DNA of 64,000 nucleotides from Litorimonas sp. (GCA_029936425.1 JAPYSU010000008.1:75469-139468), one strand, 5' to 3'. Shown: positions 1 to 8,192, numbered from the stretch's first letter. The notes: generated by a model from the letters alone, not told the origin. Numbers and translations are program-made.

Positions 1-1
1 C

Positions 2-3000
2 ATTACAGACCCACTAGGTCATGAAACGGTTTTCCACGTCAATCGGCGCTTTGGCCCGCTTGAGGGCTCGCTCATGAAAACGGAAGTGATTCCGGCAGGG
101 CAGAGCACGCCCCTGAGAACTGTCGAGAACAGTTATGCCACAGGCAACATTGTGGGTATTGAATTGGCTGGGCGTCATTTTGGCGGTATCACAAACTTCT
201 CCAAAACGACGCGCATCTATAAAACACAAACTGAAACCTCTCAGGACGGGGACGTATTCACGACGGATACAGATTATAACACCAATCCAGGTTCTAGCGA
301 CTTTTCATATGGAAAGCCTACGTTGATTGAAAAATATAGCAATGTCACAACAGCGGCAGGGTGGGAAGATCGAGAGATTGATATCTCATACGCTCATAAC
401 AAAACAAAATGGATTTTAGGTCTCACCAATATAGTGACCAAGAACGGTCGTCAGTACTCAGATTCTGACTATGACATGAATACAGGCAAACTAACCGCGG
501 TGAAAAGATTCGGGGCCGCTTTCGATCACATGTCGGCGACTTATAACGGCGACGGCACTTTAAATACTGTGGTCGACGCACTTGGGCGCACTAATCGGGC
601 TACTCTCTGGAAACGCGGCACGCCGCAAAAGGTGGAACTCGCTTATAATACCTCCGATGAAATCACGCTGGAGCAAACCGTGGATGACAATGGCTGGGTC
701 ATGACCGCGACGGACGGTAAGCAGCAGCAGACGATTTATTCGCGCGACTCAATGGGGCGTCTGACGCTAATCAACCCGCCGGGAAGCTGGGATAACACCT
801 CCATCGGTTATAACTTCTCTGGCGGCGGGGCGGTTCAGACTATCACCAAAGGTCAAGGCCGGACAACGATCACCATGGATGGGCTCTTCCGCCCGATTTT
901 GGAACGCACACAAGCGCTGGATACGGGGTGGTCCTCCTATGTAAATACCGCCTATGATGGGCTGGGCCGCGTTATCTTCAAATCCCTGCCGTCTACATCC
1001 GCATCTCATACCCAAGGTACCAATTACACCTATGACTCATTGGGAAGGGTTAAGACTTCAACTGAAACGGCAGCGAATGCAACAACCACACATAGTTACC
1101 ACGCAAACCACAGACACACTGTTACAGACCCTACTGGCGCGCGGACTGATTACTATAGCTTTGGATTTGAGGGACCGGATAGCAAAAATTACCGTGCGAT
1201 CTATAATTACGCAAATGGGGCTTATAGTCGTAAGACCGACATATATCAAAATAAATGGGGTGAGACCTATTGGGTAAGGCAGCGAGGTGACCTTGGTGGT
1301 TTTTCCGTCGACCAAAGCCAGCATTTCTATTACGACAACCTCGGTCGTTTGTGCCGTTATCGTGGTGAAGAGGGCAACGATACGCTATATAACTACAATA
1401 ACGCTGACCAGATGGTCGCCTATCAAAAGGGTGTAGCGAACGGCTCAACCTGCGCGACTGCTTCCGGAGTGGCTAAAGTTACGTTGGGTTATGACAATCT
1501 AGGGCGACAAACTTTCACCAATTTTGCTGATAGTAATACACCAAACATCAGCCGCAGCTATGACGATAATAATAATATCCTGAACCTTAATCGTGGCAAT
1601 GGAGCGAGCGCTGTCAATTGGACTTATGCGTACAATTCTCTAGACAAATTGACCAATGAAACGCTGACGGTCGATAATGAAGCGTTCGATCTGGACTATT
1701 TCTACAATTCTTCAGGTTATATGGTCTTTAAGCGGTATCCTTCCAATCGACTGTTGAGATACACTCCTGACGGTTTAGGTCGTGCGACATATGTCCATGA
1801 TTCCAATAGAGACTATGCTACAAACTATACTTTCCACGCGTCTGGTACTCCGAGCCAAATTAGCTATGACAACGGTTTTCTTTATAGCAAAACGCTAAAC
1901 TCCCGTCAGCTGACAGATCGACTGCAAGCGACTAAAGGGGGCGTAAAGGCGTTGGATTTAAGTTACACCTATGACAGTCGCGGCCAAATTACTTCAATCA
2001 CTGATGGAGCCGTGACTGGAAACAATCGTACCTTCACATACGACCCGTTGGGGCAACTCAAGACAGCTTCTGGTCCATGGGGCAGCGGGACAAATGTTTA
2101 TGACAGTCTTGGCAATATTCGCTCTCGCATCTTTACGGGCAGCGGCAGTACGGGGTGGAGCGGATCGCGCAATATCTACCTGCAATATGACAATAAGAAT
2201 CGCGTCTATCAGTCAGTGGACTCACAGGCGGCGGGGACGGGCGTCGGCGGGACGGGCATCCGCACGGTCGGTTATGACAATCGCGGCAATGTCACCACCC
2301 TTGGCACAATGGGCTTTGTCTATGACTATAGCGATCAGCCCACAGTGGTCTCCGGCTCTCTGAACGGGGGGACGGCGACGAACGGGACTTACCGCTATGA
2401 CGGGAACCTGAAACGCGTGCGCTCACAGGTCAATGGCGACACGATCTACAATGTGTATGACGCTTCAGGTAAACTCGTCCACATCAAAGACGCCAGCGCC
2501 TCGACCTATACGGATTACATCTCGGCCAATGGACAGGCGATAGGCAGAATAGGCTCCTCCGGCATGGTGTTCGAGCATAATGACCATCTCGGGAGTCCGG
2601 TCGCCACAACGAACCTGTTTGGCGCGATAGATAGCCGGGAACGCTATCTCCCCTTCGGCCTCGGCATTGATGACCCGGCCCGGCTCGACGACGAAGTTGG
2701 CTTTACTGGTCACATCAGAGACAGCGCCACTGGGCTGAATTATATGGAGGCCCGGTATTACGATCCAGTCATGGGACGGTTTCTAAGTGTGGATCCCGTG
2801 ACGTTTATGGAGACGGGTGAGCCGGGAATGTTTAACCGGTATGCTTATGTTTTTAATGACCCTGTGAACGGAGCAGATTCAACCGGAATGATTTGCGATG
2901 AAGGTATATGCGGTGAAATACGGAACGCCGTAAGAAACGCATTGCCCGGCCCAGACAATCCGCAAGAGCTTGTCGAAAAATATGGCCAACCTGTCTCTGA

Positions 3001-3433
3001 TATTGGTCAAACAATGCCAAGCGACCAATCAATTTCGAGTGGTGAAATGCAAGTCGTCGGGGCTTTAACCAATGCACTTGGAACCGCAAGTATTGGAAAG
3101 ATCGGGCCAAACACTACCCCGGCTCCGGCGGCGACACGATCAGTGACAGCATCAAGTGCCGATGAAGCTATTTACGTAGTGCCAGGAAATGCCACGCAAT
3201 CAGGGAAACCATATGTAGGAAGAAGCTCTGACATTGCCCAGCGAAGAAAAGTAAGTTCGGATGGTAGGGACCGAAGTCAGGCTCAAGTAGTTGGCAGAAC
3301 TAGCACAGGCAATGCGCGAGCTGCGGAGCAACGTGCTATGAATGCACGAGGCGGTGTAGGTCAGCTTGATAACAAAAGGAATGAGGTTAGCCCATGTGCT
3401 TGGTCAAGCTGTGGTATCTCTCCTCCAGAATAG
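2..3433 (+). CDS. RHS-repeat polymorphic toxin with GIY-YIG/URI-like C-terminal tip (5' end outside window)
   Basis: The frame is open to the left edge; codons before the first ATG at 74 already read as an RHS/YD repeat (TDPLGHE), so the protein is 5'-truncated by the window. Many YD repeats (YDSLGR, YDNLGR) are followed by the RHS core (GLNYMEARYYDPVMGRFLSVDP) ending near residue 939, counting from the ATG at 74. Known RHS proteins form a shell around a C-terminal toxin. The last 90 residues (about 1030-1119) look like a GIY-YIG/URI nuclease: IYVV, then YVGRSSD with RR, then AEQR (Glu about 1085) and an NKRNE end. The immunity candidate begins at the next base. Inferred role: contact-dependent antibacterial nuclease. 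The family is clear; the tip activity is inferred. Confidence 0.9.
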   Translation: MTDPLGHETVFHVNRRFGPLEGSLMKTEVIPAGQSTPLRTVENSYATGNIVGIELAGRHFGGITNFSKTTRIYKTQTETSQDGDVFTTDTDYNTNPGSSDFSYGKPTLIEKYSNVTTAAGWEDREIDISYAHNKTKWILGLTNIVTKNGRQYSDSDYDMNTGKLTAVKRFGAAFDHMSATYNGDGTLNTVVDALGRTNRATLWKRGTPQKVELAYNTSDEITLEQTVDDNGWVMTATDGKQQQTIYSRDSMGRLTLINPPGSWDNTSIGYNFSGGGAVQTITKGQGRTTITMDGLFRPILERTQALDTGWSSYVNTAYDGLGRVIFKSLPSTSASHTQGTNYTYDSLGRVKTSTETAANATTTHSYHANHRHTVTDPTGARTDYYSFGFEGPDSKNYRAIYNYANGAYSRKTDIYQNKWGETYWVRQRGDLGGFSVDQSQHFYYDNLGRLCRYRGEEGNDTLYNYNNADQMVAYQKGVANGSTCATASGVAKVTLGYDNLGRQTFTNFADSNTPNISRSYDDNNNILNLNRGNGASAVNWTYAYNSLDKLTNETLTVDNEAFDLDYFYNSSGYMVFKRYPSNRLLRYTPDGLGRATYVHDSNRDYATNYTFHASGTPSQISYDNGFLYSKTLNSRQLTDRLQATKGGVKALDLSYTYDSRGQITSITDGAVTGNNRTFTYDPLGQLKTASGPWGSGTNVYDSLGNIRSRIFTGSGSTGWSGSRNIYLQYDNKNRVYQSVDSQAAGTGVGGTGIRTVGYDNRGNVTTLGTMGFVYDYSDQPTVVSGSLNGGTATNGTYRYDGNLKRVRSQVNGDTIYNVYDASGKLVHIKDASASTYTDYISANGQAIGRIGSSGMVFEHNDHLGSPVATTNLFGAIDSRERYLPFGLGIDDPARLDDEVGFTGHIRDSATGLNYMEARYYDPVMGRFLSVDPVTFMETGEPGMFNRYAYVFNDPVNGADSTGMICDEGICGEIRNAVRNALPGPDNPQELVEKYGQPVSDIGQTMPSDQSISSGEMQVVGALTNALGTASIGKIGPNTTPAPAATRSVTASSADEAIYVVPGNATQSGKPYVGRSSDIAQRRKVSSDGRDRSQAQVVGRTSTGNARAAEQRAMNARGGVGQLDNKRNEVSPCAWSSCGISPPE
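2347..2890 (+). repeat. RHS core segment, copy 1 (duplicated at 4314-4875)
   Basis: This part of the large RHS gene encodes the last repeats and the conserved core. It is duplicated in the short cassette downstream. The first 46 bp (2347-2392) are identical to 4314-4359, and identity is again high around the RFLSVDPVTFMETGEPG codons. It ends at the Met where the two tips diverge (2888-2890). Such duplicated cores let alternative toxin tips recombine onto the main gene. Confidence 0.85.
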
Positions 3434-4030
3434 ATGACAAAAGAAGCTCAACATAAAGAGTTCTGGGAATGGTTTAAAGAAAACAACGGTGCTTTGGTTC
3501 CCGATAAAATATCCGATGACCTTCAAAAGTCTGTCGATGTATGGATGTCAAAGCTGAACATACCTGCGTGGGAAATTGGCCCGTTCACTGAAAAGCCACC
3601 ATTGTCATTTTTTGCATTTTCTCCATCTGGAGATATCGAAACTTTTGAGATGTCTAAATCAATAACGGCAGCTGCCCCTGAAATTGAGGGATGGATATTC
3701 TTGGCTGCAAAACCTCCAAAAAAGTGGAATCGCAAGTTTTTGTGGTCTCGAAATGAAATAGAGATTGATGCCTCAAATTGGAAGTTCTTGATTTATAAAT
3801 ATGATGATGGACTTAGTGATATAGTTCTGATTGATGATGTTTTGCCGAATATGAAATTAGAAGAAAAAAAGCGCATTGTTGATTTTGTAGTAGAATCAGA
3901 AATCGGAGAAATAGGTATGCTAACCAAAGTTTACTCCACTGATATTGATACGAATATAGATAAGGAACTGCGCCTTTCGGCAACACCACTTACAGAAATA
4001 AAAGACGTGTTAAATGAGAAGGCCAGTTGA
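3434..4030 (+). CDS. Putative immunity protein for the RHS nuclease tip
   Basis: This 198-residue protein has no family I can name. It starts at the base after the stop of the RHS toxin, the usual place for a cognate immunity gene. It is soluble, with no signal peptide or membrane segment, and rich in Trp, Lys and acidic residues (EFWEWFKENN at the N terminus, several acidic stretches in the C-terminal half). That would suit an acidic partner covering a nucleic-acid-binding face. Its base composition is more AT-rich than the RHS core, as is usual for tip/immunity modules. The role rests on position alone. Confidence 0.7.
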   Translation: MTKEAQHKEFWEWFKENNGALVPDKISDDLQKSVDVWMSKLNIPAWEIGPFTEKPPLSFFAFSPSGDIETFEMSKSITAAAPEIEGWIFLAAKPPKKWNRKFLWSRNEIEIDASNWKFLIYKYDDGLSDIVLIDDVLPNMKLEEKKRIVDFVVESEIGEIGMLTKVYSTDIDTNIDKELRLSATPLTEIKDVLNEKAS

Positions 4031-4052
4031 AAAGGGACAAAATGGGTGTGGA

Positions 4053-4159
4053 GCAAGATAAAGCGCTTTAAAGGGGGTTCACGTAGGTGAAATATTTGAT
4101 CCGGCAGGTCAGATATAATCTGAAAAGGTCACGACAGTGGCGGACCTTCTGGCCCACTT
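4053..4159. repeat. 107-bp post-cassette repeat, copy 1
   Basis: A non-coding segment after the immunity gene aligns without gaps to 5661-5767 at a constant offset of 1608 bp. Shared blocks include GCAAGATAAAGCGCTTT, AATATTTGATCCGGC and CTGGCCCACTT. Together with the duplicated core it brackets the second cassette, which suggests that the cassette arose by tandem duplication and is a unit for recombination. Confidence 0.85.
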
Positions 4160-4206
4160 TCACGGTCGACTCGTATTTAGTCCTTTAGGGCCGTTCTGAT
4201 TTGACG

Positions 4207-5430
4207 ATGATGAAGATAATCTTTCATATCTTTCTTGCTGTTACATTGATGGGGCTCGGCGCGGGTCAGTCTTTTGCCAATAATGGCTTTGCCGCTCTCG
4301 GACAGCTTAAGACGGTCTCCGGCTCTCTGAACGGGGGGACGGCGACGAACGGGACTTACAGCTATGACGGGAACCGAAAAAGGGTCAAATCCGTCGTCAA
4401 TGGCCGGACCCTCTATAATATCTATGACGCTAGCGGCGCGCTGGTCCATGTGGCGGACTTCAACCCGCTGGATGGCGGGGCGAATGAATATACGGATTAT
4501 ATCCGCGCCGCCGGGATGGAAATCGGGCGCATAATCGGCGGTCAGGGCTTTAACTATACCCATGTCGATGCGCTCGGCTCGCCCGTGGCGATCACGAATT
4601 CCCTCGGCGCGGTCACGACCCGCTCCCGCTACACCCCTTTCGGCCTCGCGCTGGACGATCCGACCCTGCTCAAGGATCACGGCGGCTTTACAGGCCATAT
4701 CAAGGACAGCGCCACCGGGCTGAACTACATGCAGGCCCGCTATTACGACCCGGTCATGGGACGGTTTTTGAGTGTGGACCCTGTGACGTTTATGGAGACA
4801 GGGGAGCCGGGTTATTTTAATCGTTACAGCTATACTTTCAACGACCCGGTAAACAACACTGATCCCACAGGCATGTGTGTTAATGCACCTATCTCATGCC
4901 CAGTCGGTTCATTTGGCGGGGCCATAACGCCTGGTCACGGATCGACTGTTAATGAGCTGACCGCTGCTGGAGCATTAATTGTAGCTATTGATGTTGCAAC
5001 AATCCCATCTGGTGAGGGAGCGATTGGAATGGCTATGATAGCCACTGCTGCAAGGCAAGCAGGAAAGGATGCTCTTATTGGTGCAGGAATCAATGCAAGT
5101 ATAGACGTTGGTGTCCAATTGAAAGAAAATGGGGGAGACTTATCAAATGTTGATCTTGGCCAAACAGCTCAATCCGCAGCCGAAGGTGGATTGTCTGGCA
5201 TCCCCGGAGGTGCGGCAGGCAGACAAGGTGATAGAGTAGGTAGGGCTGTTAGTCGTGCTGATACTGGCAGCTTAGGTGAAACCACTTTTGATAAGGCCGT
5301 CGAAGGTGCAGCGAGAATGACTACAGAAAGAGCAGGAACATTAGGTGCAACAGGAGGCGGTATTGCGAGTGCCTATAACCAAAGTCAGGAACGCACCGCC
5401 TGTCAATCTGGTCAAGACGAAAGTTGCTAA
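4207..5430 (+). CDS. Short secreted RHS core protein with alternative C-terminal tip
   Basis: The ATG at 4207 (a further ATG follows at 4210) opens a Sec-type signal peptide: MK, a hydrophobic stretch IIFHIFLAVTLMGLGAG, then a cleavage-like SFA-N. A TTG at 4201 is also in frame but less likely. The signal is fused directly to the last RHS repeats and the complete terminal core (GLNYMQARYYDPVMGRFLSVDP), ending near residue 223. The 184-residue tip differs entirely from the first RHS protein. It is Gly/Ala-rich with a hydrophobic stretch (LIVAIDVATIPSGEGAIGMAMIA) and ends in QSGQDESC. No catalytic motif is recognised. It may be a functional mini-RHS or a displaced cassette awaiting recombination. 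Confidence 0.75.
   Translation: MMKIIFHIFLAVTLMGLGAGQSFANNGFAALGQLKTVSGSLNGGTATNGTYSYDGNRKRVKSVVNGRTLYNIYDASGALVHVADFNPLDGGANEYTDYIRAAGMEIGRIIGGQGFNYTHVDALGSPVAITNSLGAVTTRSRYTPFGLALDDPTLLKDHGGFTGHIKDSATGLNYMQARYYDPVMGRFLSVDPVTFMETGEPGYFNRYSYTFNDPVNNTDPTGMCVNAPISCPVGSFGGAITPGHGSTVNELTAAGALIVAIDVATIPSGEGAIGMAMIATAARQAGKDALIGAGINASIDVGVQLKENGGDLSNVDLGQTAQSAAEGGLSGIPGGAAGRQGDRVGRAVSRADTGSLGETTFDKAVEGAARMTTERAGTLGATGGGIASAYNQSQERTACQSGQDESC
4314..4875 (+). repeat. RHS core segment, copy 2
   Basis: This is homologous to 2347-2890. The leading 46 bp are identical, and the copies diverge completely after the core-end Met (4873-4875), where the tips start. The join to the signal peptide resembles a chimera of two places in the large gene: GQLKT as at about 2055 and VSGSLNGG as at about 2350. 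That supports a deletion/duplication origin. Confidence 0.85.
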
Positions 5431-5436
5431 TGTGAA

Positions 5437-5613
5437 ATGCGGATGAAGTTAGACAATCAAAAATTAAAACAGAGTGCGATAACTGGACTATGTGCAGGCG
5501 CGATGGTTTTCGTCGCATCGATATTCATTATTGGTATTGACCTGCCAATAGCTCTAATCCTACCTCCTATTATATCCATGGCGTTTGTTACGATTGTTTC
5601 TTACTTCTATTAG
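5437..5613 (+). CDS. Small two-helix membrane protein, possible immunity partner
   Basis: A 58-residue ORF begins 6 bp after the second RHS cassette's stop; an ATG at 5443 is also in frame. It starts MRMKLDNQKLKQSAI, followed by two hydrophobic segments: about residues 15-31 (GLCAGAMVFVASIFIIG) and about 35-57 (PIALILPPIISMAFVTIV), separated by an Asp-Leu-Pro turn. It sits where an immunity gene is expected, and membrane immunity proteins usually protect against membrane- or envelope-acting tips. No homologue is recognised. The call rests on position, membrane character and clean start and stop. Confidence 0.5.
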   Translation: MRMKLDNQKLKQSAITGLCAGAMVFVASIFIIGIDLPIALILPPIISMAFVTIVSYFY

Positions 5614-5660
5614 AAGGAAGATGGGTCAAGAAGGGCAGTATGGGACGTGATGGAGGGATA

Positions 5661-5767
5661 GCAAGATAAAGCGCTTTGGAGGTGGTTCACGTAAGTAAAA
5701 TATTTGATCCGGCGGATCAGATATAATCGGAAAAGGCCACGGCAGTGGCCGGACATCTGGCCCACTT
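5661..5767. repeat. 107-bp post-cassette repeat, copy 2
   Basis: Second copy of the segment at 4053-4159, with scattered substitutions and no gaps. This copy contains a clean hairpin, GGCCAC-GGCA-GTGGCC, near 5734-5749; the first copy has related but altered arms. It lies in non-coding DNA after the small membrane gene. Confidence 0.85.
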
Positions 5768-5919
5768 CGACGCTATCCCGGTCTGTGCCGGGATGAGCGG
5801 GGTCTATAATGTCGCCTTATTCTTCTTTCAAAATAAACGATCTGCGTTTATGCGGTATCGTGATAGCCAAATTGTTCAGCAATTACAATGACTTATAATT
5901 TACCTCAAGAGATGCGTCC

Positions 5920-6181
5920 CCGCTTTCGTATTTACCCCTATCATCAAACTCGTTCTTCTGAACAAGGACAGGAACGCGTCAGGTTCTGGTTCAGGGGACA
6001 GCGAGGTTGAGCATTCACCTGTGACAGGGTGAACTGTGCCGGGCCACCGAGAGTGGGTTAGCCTGCCTACCGCGTCCAGAAGCTGCAAACGGCTTCGTCC
6101 CGGCGCGACTGTGGGCGCAGAGTGCCCGTAATCGACTTAGGAAGTCGATTACAACGTCGCGCCGAAGTCGTAAGACTTCGG
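5920..6181 (+). ncRNA. Candidate structured RNA element (5' half repeated at 63895-64000)
   Basis: This non-coding stretch is dense in hairpins. Its 5' part (5944-6049) aligns without gaps to 63895-64000, with 26 differences in 106 positions; weaker similarity begins near 5920. Two hairpins are kept by compensatory changes. Hairpin 1 has arms GAAC/GTTC here and GTAG/CTAC in the other copy, around constant CGTCA. Hairpin 2 has arms TTCACC/GGTGAA here and TCGGGT/ATCCGA there, around constant GTGACA. Downstream are a 9-bp outer stem (6101-6109 with 6156-6164) enclosing hairpins at 6113-6127 and 6128-6152, then an 8-bp stem with a GTAA loop (6162-6181). All non-canonical pairs are G-T in + orientation, favouring a + strand transcript. 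No known RNA family was recognised. Confidence 0.55.
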
Positions 6182-6944
6182 AAAGAGCAGTTTACAATGA
6201 ATATGGCGGCATCCTCACTACGTCTGCTTCGCAGACCCGCGTTCGGATGGTCAAAGCCGCTCCGGTTCCAATCGCTGCCGCGGGGTTAGCGCCCTTGCGA
6301 AACATTACCAAATTCGGTCTCCGGCAAGGATACCGACCCCGCGGGCCGTCCACTTTTTACCGGACAACGAACGCCAAAGCTGACCCCCAGATGGGCAGCC
6401 GCATGAAACGCCTGCTTCAAGCTTTTTTATATCGTTTAATTCGTCTTTTTTATGGCCGTCTGCGCCGCTTTGCCTAGCCCTTGACCGGAGATGTTTTGCC
6501 GACAATTGCGGAAAACCCTCTGTAAAAGCCGGTTTCAAGAATCTGTGTGGAGGCAATGCGTGAAGAGTTCAGGGTTGTGTCTAGCTATGAATGACAAATT
6601 TAGAGACTAACTAACATTTGATATTCATTTCATCGGAAGTCGACACCGTCCAAACCAAAAGTATTACAATAGGAAACCTTAAAATAGCACCGATGCTTCC
6701 GGTAATAAGCAAGGCAGACTAAGTATTCTAACAAGTATTTGAAAAATATGGCGCACCGGAGATGCGTCTGAAAATGCATATTTTAGTTCAATAAAAGCCT
6801 ATATTCCTTATTCTCTCTGACATTAAATTTTATATAATTTTTTATACATGAGGTTGCATATCTCAAAAATATTTGCCTCTAATTTTATTTAGCCTAAGAG
6901 CAAGTATATTATACGAACGATTATACTAATTCGGTCACCCAAGA
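6182..6944. other. Non-coding stretch spanning the left island boundary
   Basis: No convincing gene is seen. ORFs at 6247-6477 (+) and 6305-6556 (-) overlap each other, lack ribosome-binding sites and match no family. Composition drops from mixed GC to strongly AT-rich near 6570. The AT-rich part contains the 12-bp match to the tRNA-Arg 3' end at 6748-6759. It may also hold the downstream region of the 6945-8192 gene. Confidence 0.6.
6748..6759 (+). other. attL-like direct repeat of the tRNA-Arg 3' end
   Basis: ATGGCGCACCGG is identical to 51306-51317, which contains the CCA end, discriminator and acceptor-stem 3' strand of the tRNA gene on the complementary strand. A 12-mer match to one chosen site is unlikely by chance in 64 kb (order of 1 in 100). 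The flanking DNA is AT-rich and unlike a tRNA. Confidence 0.5.
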
Positions 6945-8192
6945 TCATATGACAGCTGATTTTAAATCGGCGCTCGTATCCGATAGGACTTTTTTATTAA
7001 GCTTTTGCCCTTTCGTCAGGACCATTCGAGACATCATAAAAGCTTTGGGAGAATTTACTGCATCCACCGCAAGAAAATTGTCACCTTTAAAATAAAAAAC
7101 AGAAAAACTACGTTCAGTTCCCTCAGGGTCGCCCCTGACAACTATGTCATCAAAACCTTGAAACAATCCGGCGATTTGTAGTTTTAAATTAAATTGATCA
7201 GACCAAAACCAGGGTAGAGCATTATAAGGCTTCGGCTTGCCGCAGATATGGCCAGCGGCCGTTTTCGCCTGTTCAGTTGCATTGGGCACGCTTTCGAGCC
7301 GCAAATGAGTATTATAAATCGGATTGTAGTGCCATGATACATCGCCAATAGCATAAATAGATGGGTCAGAAGTCTGACAGTATTCGTTAATTACAACACC
7401 GTTCGACGTTTCCAAATCCGCATCTGATGCCATTTCTGTATTTGGTACAATGCCAATACCTGCAATCACGAAATCTGCAGGATAGGCGCTGCCATTCGTA
7501 GAGTGAACAATCAAGTCACCCTCAGATTCTTCAATGAGCGAGGCCATTTCGCTCTCCACAATTTTCACGCCTTCTTCCGAGTGGATTCGTCTGTAAAAAT
7601 CACTGATTACTGGCGCGGTAACGCGCTTAAGGATGCGGTCCATAGCTTCAAGCACAGTCACCTTTAAACCTTGTTTCTTAAGTGAAGCGGCCGTTTCCAA
7701 TCCTATATATCCCCCTCCGATAATTACTGCCCTTTTTCCAGGTTTAGAAGCTTTCCTTATTGCTCTCACATCATGTGCATTACGAAGATAAAATACCTTA
7801 TCTGTATTTGCTCCGGGAATATTTAATCCCCTAGCCCGGGCCCCCGTAGCAAGAATAAGAGTTTCATATTTGATTATTTCACGATTTTTTGTGAGAATCG
7901 CTTTTGATTTACGATCAATTTCAGTTACATGCTCCCCTAGCCTCAGCTCAATATTTGCGGTTTGGTAGGCTGTTTCTGGTCGAAGCAGAATATCTCTGAT
8001 CTCTTTACTCCCGATTATAAAGTCCTTGGAAAGTGGGGGACGATGATAGGGTAGATCTAATTCGTCCCCCAATAATGTAATAGGCCCGAGATATCCCGCT
8101 TGCCGCAAACTCACAGCAGCTTGAGAGCCCGCGTGAGAGGCTCCTACAATCAAAACACCTTTATCTTCATCTATATCCTTCTCCAAACTCAT
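6945..8192 (-). CDS. FAD-dependent ferredoxin reductase (oxygenase electron-transfer type)
   Basis: This 415-residue protein has the layout of NADH-dependent rubredoxin/ferredoxin reductases that serve P450s and Rieske oxygenases (putidaredoxin-reductase family). The N-terminal FAD fold carries IVGASHAGSQAA (about 15-26), followed by DLPYHRPPLSK (about 46-56). A second dinucleotide fold, VIIGGGYIGLE (about 156-166), would bind NAD(P)H. YAIGDV precedes the C-terminal reductase domain. It is the only such reductase in the window, while the Rieske ferredoxin it could serve lies at the far end of the island (50231). It would pass electrons from NAD(P)H to that ferredoxin, or to a P450 ferredoxin encoded elsewhere. 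The partner is inferred. Confidence 0.88.
   Translation of the reverse strand: MSLEKDIDEDKGVLIVGASHAGSQAAVSLRQAGYLGPITLLGDELDLPYHRPPLSKDFIIGSKEIRDILLRPETAYQTANIELRLGEHVTEIDRKSKAILTKNREIIKYETLILATGARARGLNIPGANTDKVFYLRNAHDVRAIRKASKPGKRAVIIGGGYIGLETAASLKKQGLKVTVLEAMDRILKRVTAPVISDFYRRIHSEEGVKIVESEMASLIEESEGDLIVHSTNGSAYPADFVIAGIGIVPNTEMASDADLETSNGVVINEYCQTSDPSIYAIGDVSWHYNPIYNTHLRLESVPNATEQAKTAAGHICGKPKPYNALPWFWSDQFNLKLQIAGLFQGFDDIVVRGDPEGTERSFSVFYFKGDNFLAVDAVNSPKAFMMSRMVLTKGQKLNKKVLSDTSADLKSAVI

Noticed and set aside
2..5430. Repetitive sequence that could be an insertion sequence
   Set aside because: The repeats are RHS/YD repeats and a duplicated RHS core; there is no transposase or terminal inverted repeat.
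5920..6181. RNase P RNA, tmRNA, SRP RNA or a known riboswitch
   Set aside because: The hallmark conserved sequences of these RNAs were looked for on both strands and not found, and the element occurs twice.
6247..6556. ORFs on both strands (76 and 83 codons) in the region after the structured element
   Set aside because: They overlap each other, lack ribosome-binding sites and recognisable families, and lie in DNA of changing composition.
6574..6590. TGTCTAGCTAT shared with about 51091-51101, near both island ends
   Set aside because: Only 11 bp exact, one copy outside and one inside the proposed att sites, in AT-rich DNA; likely chance.
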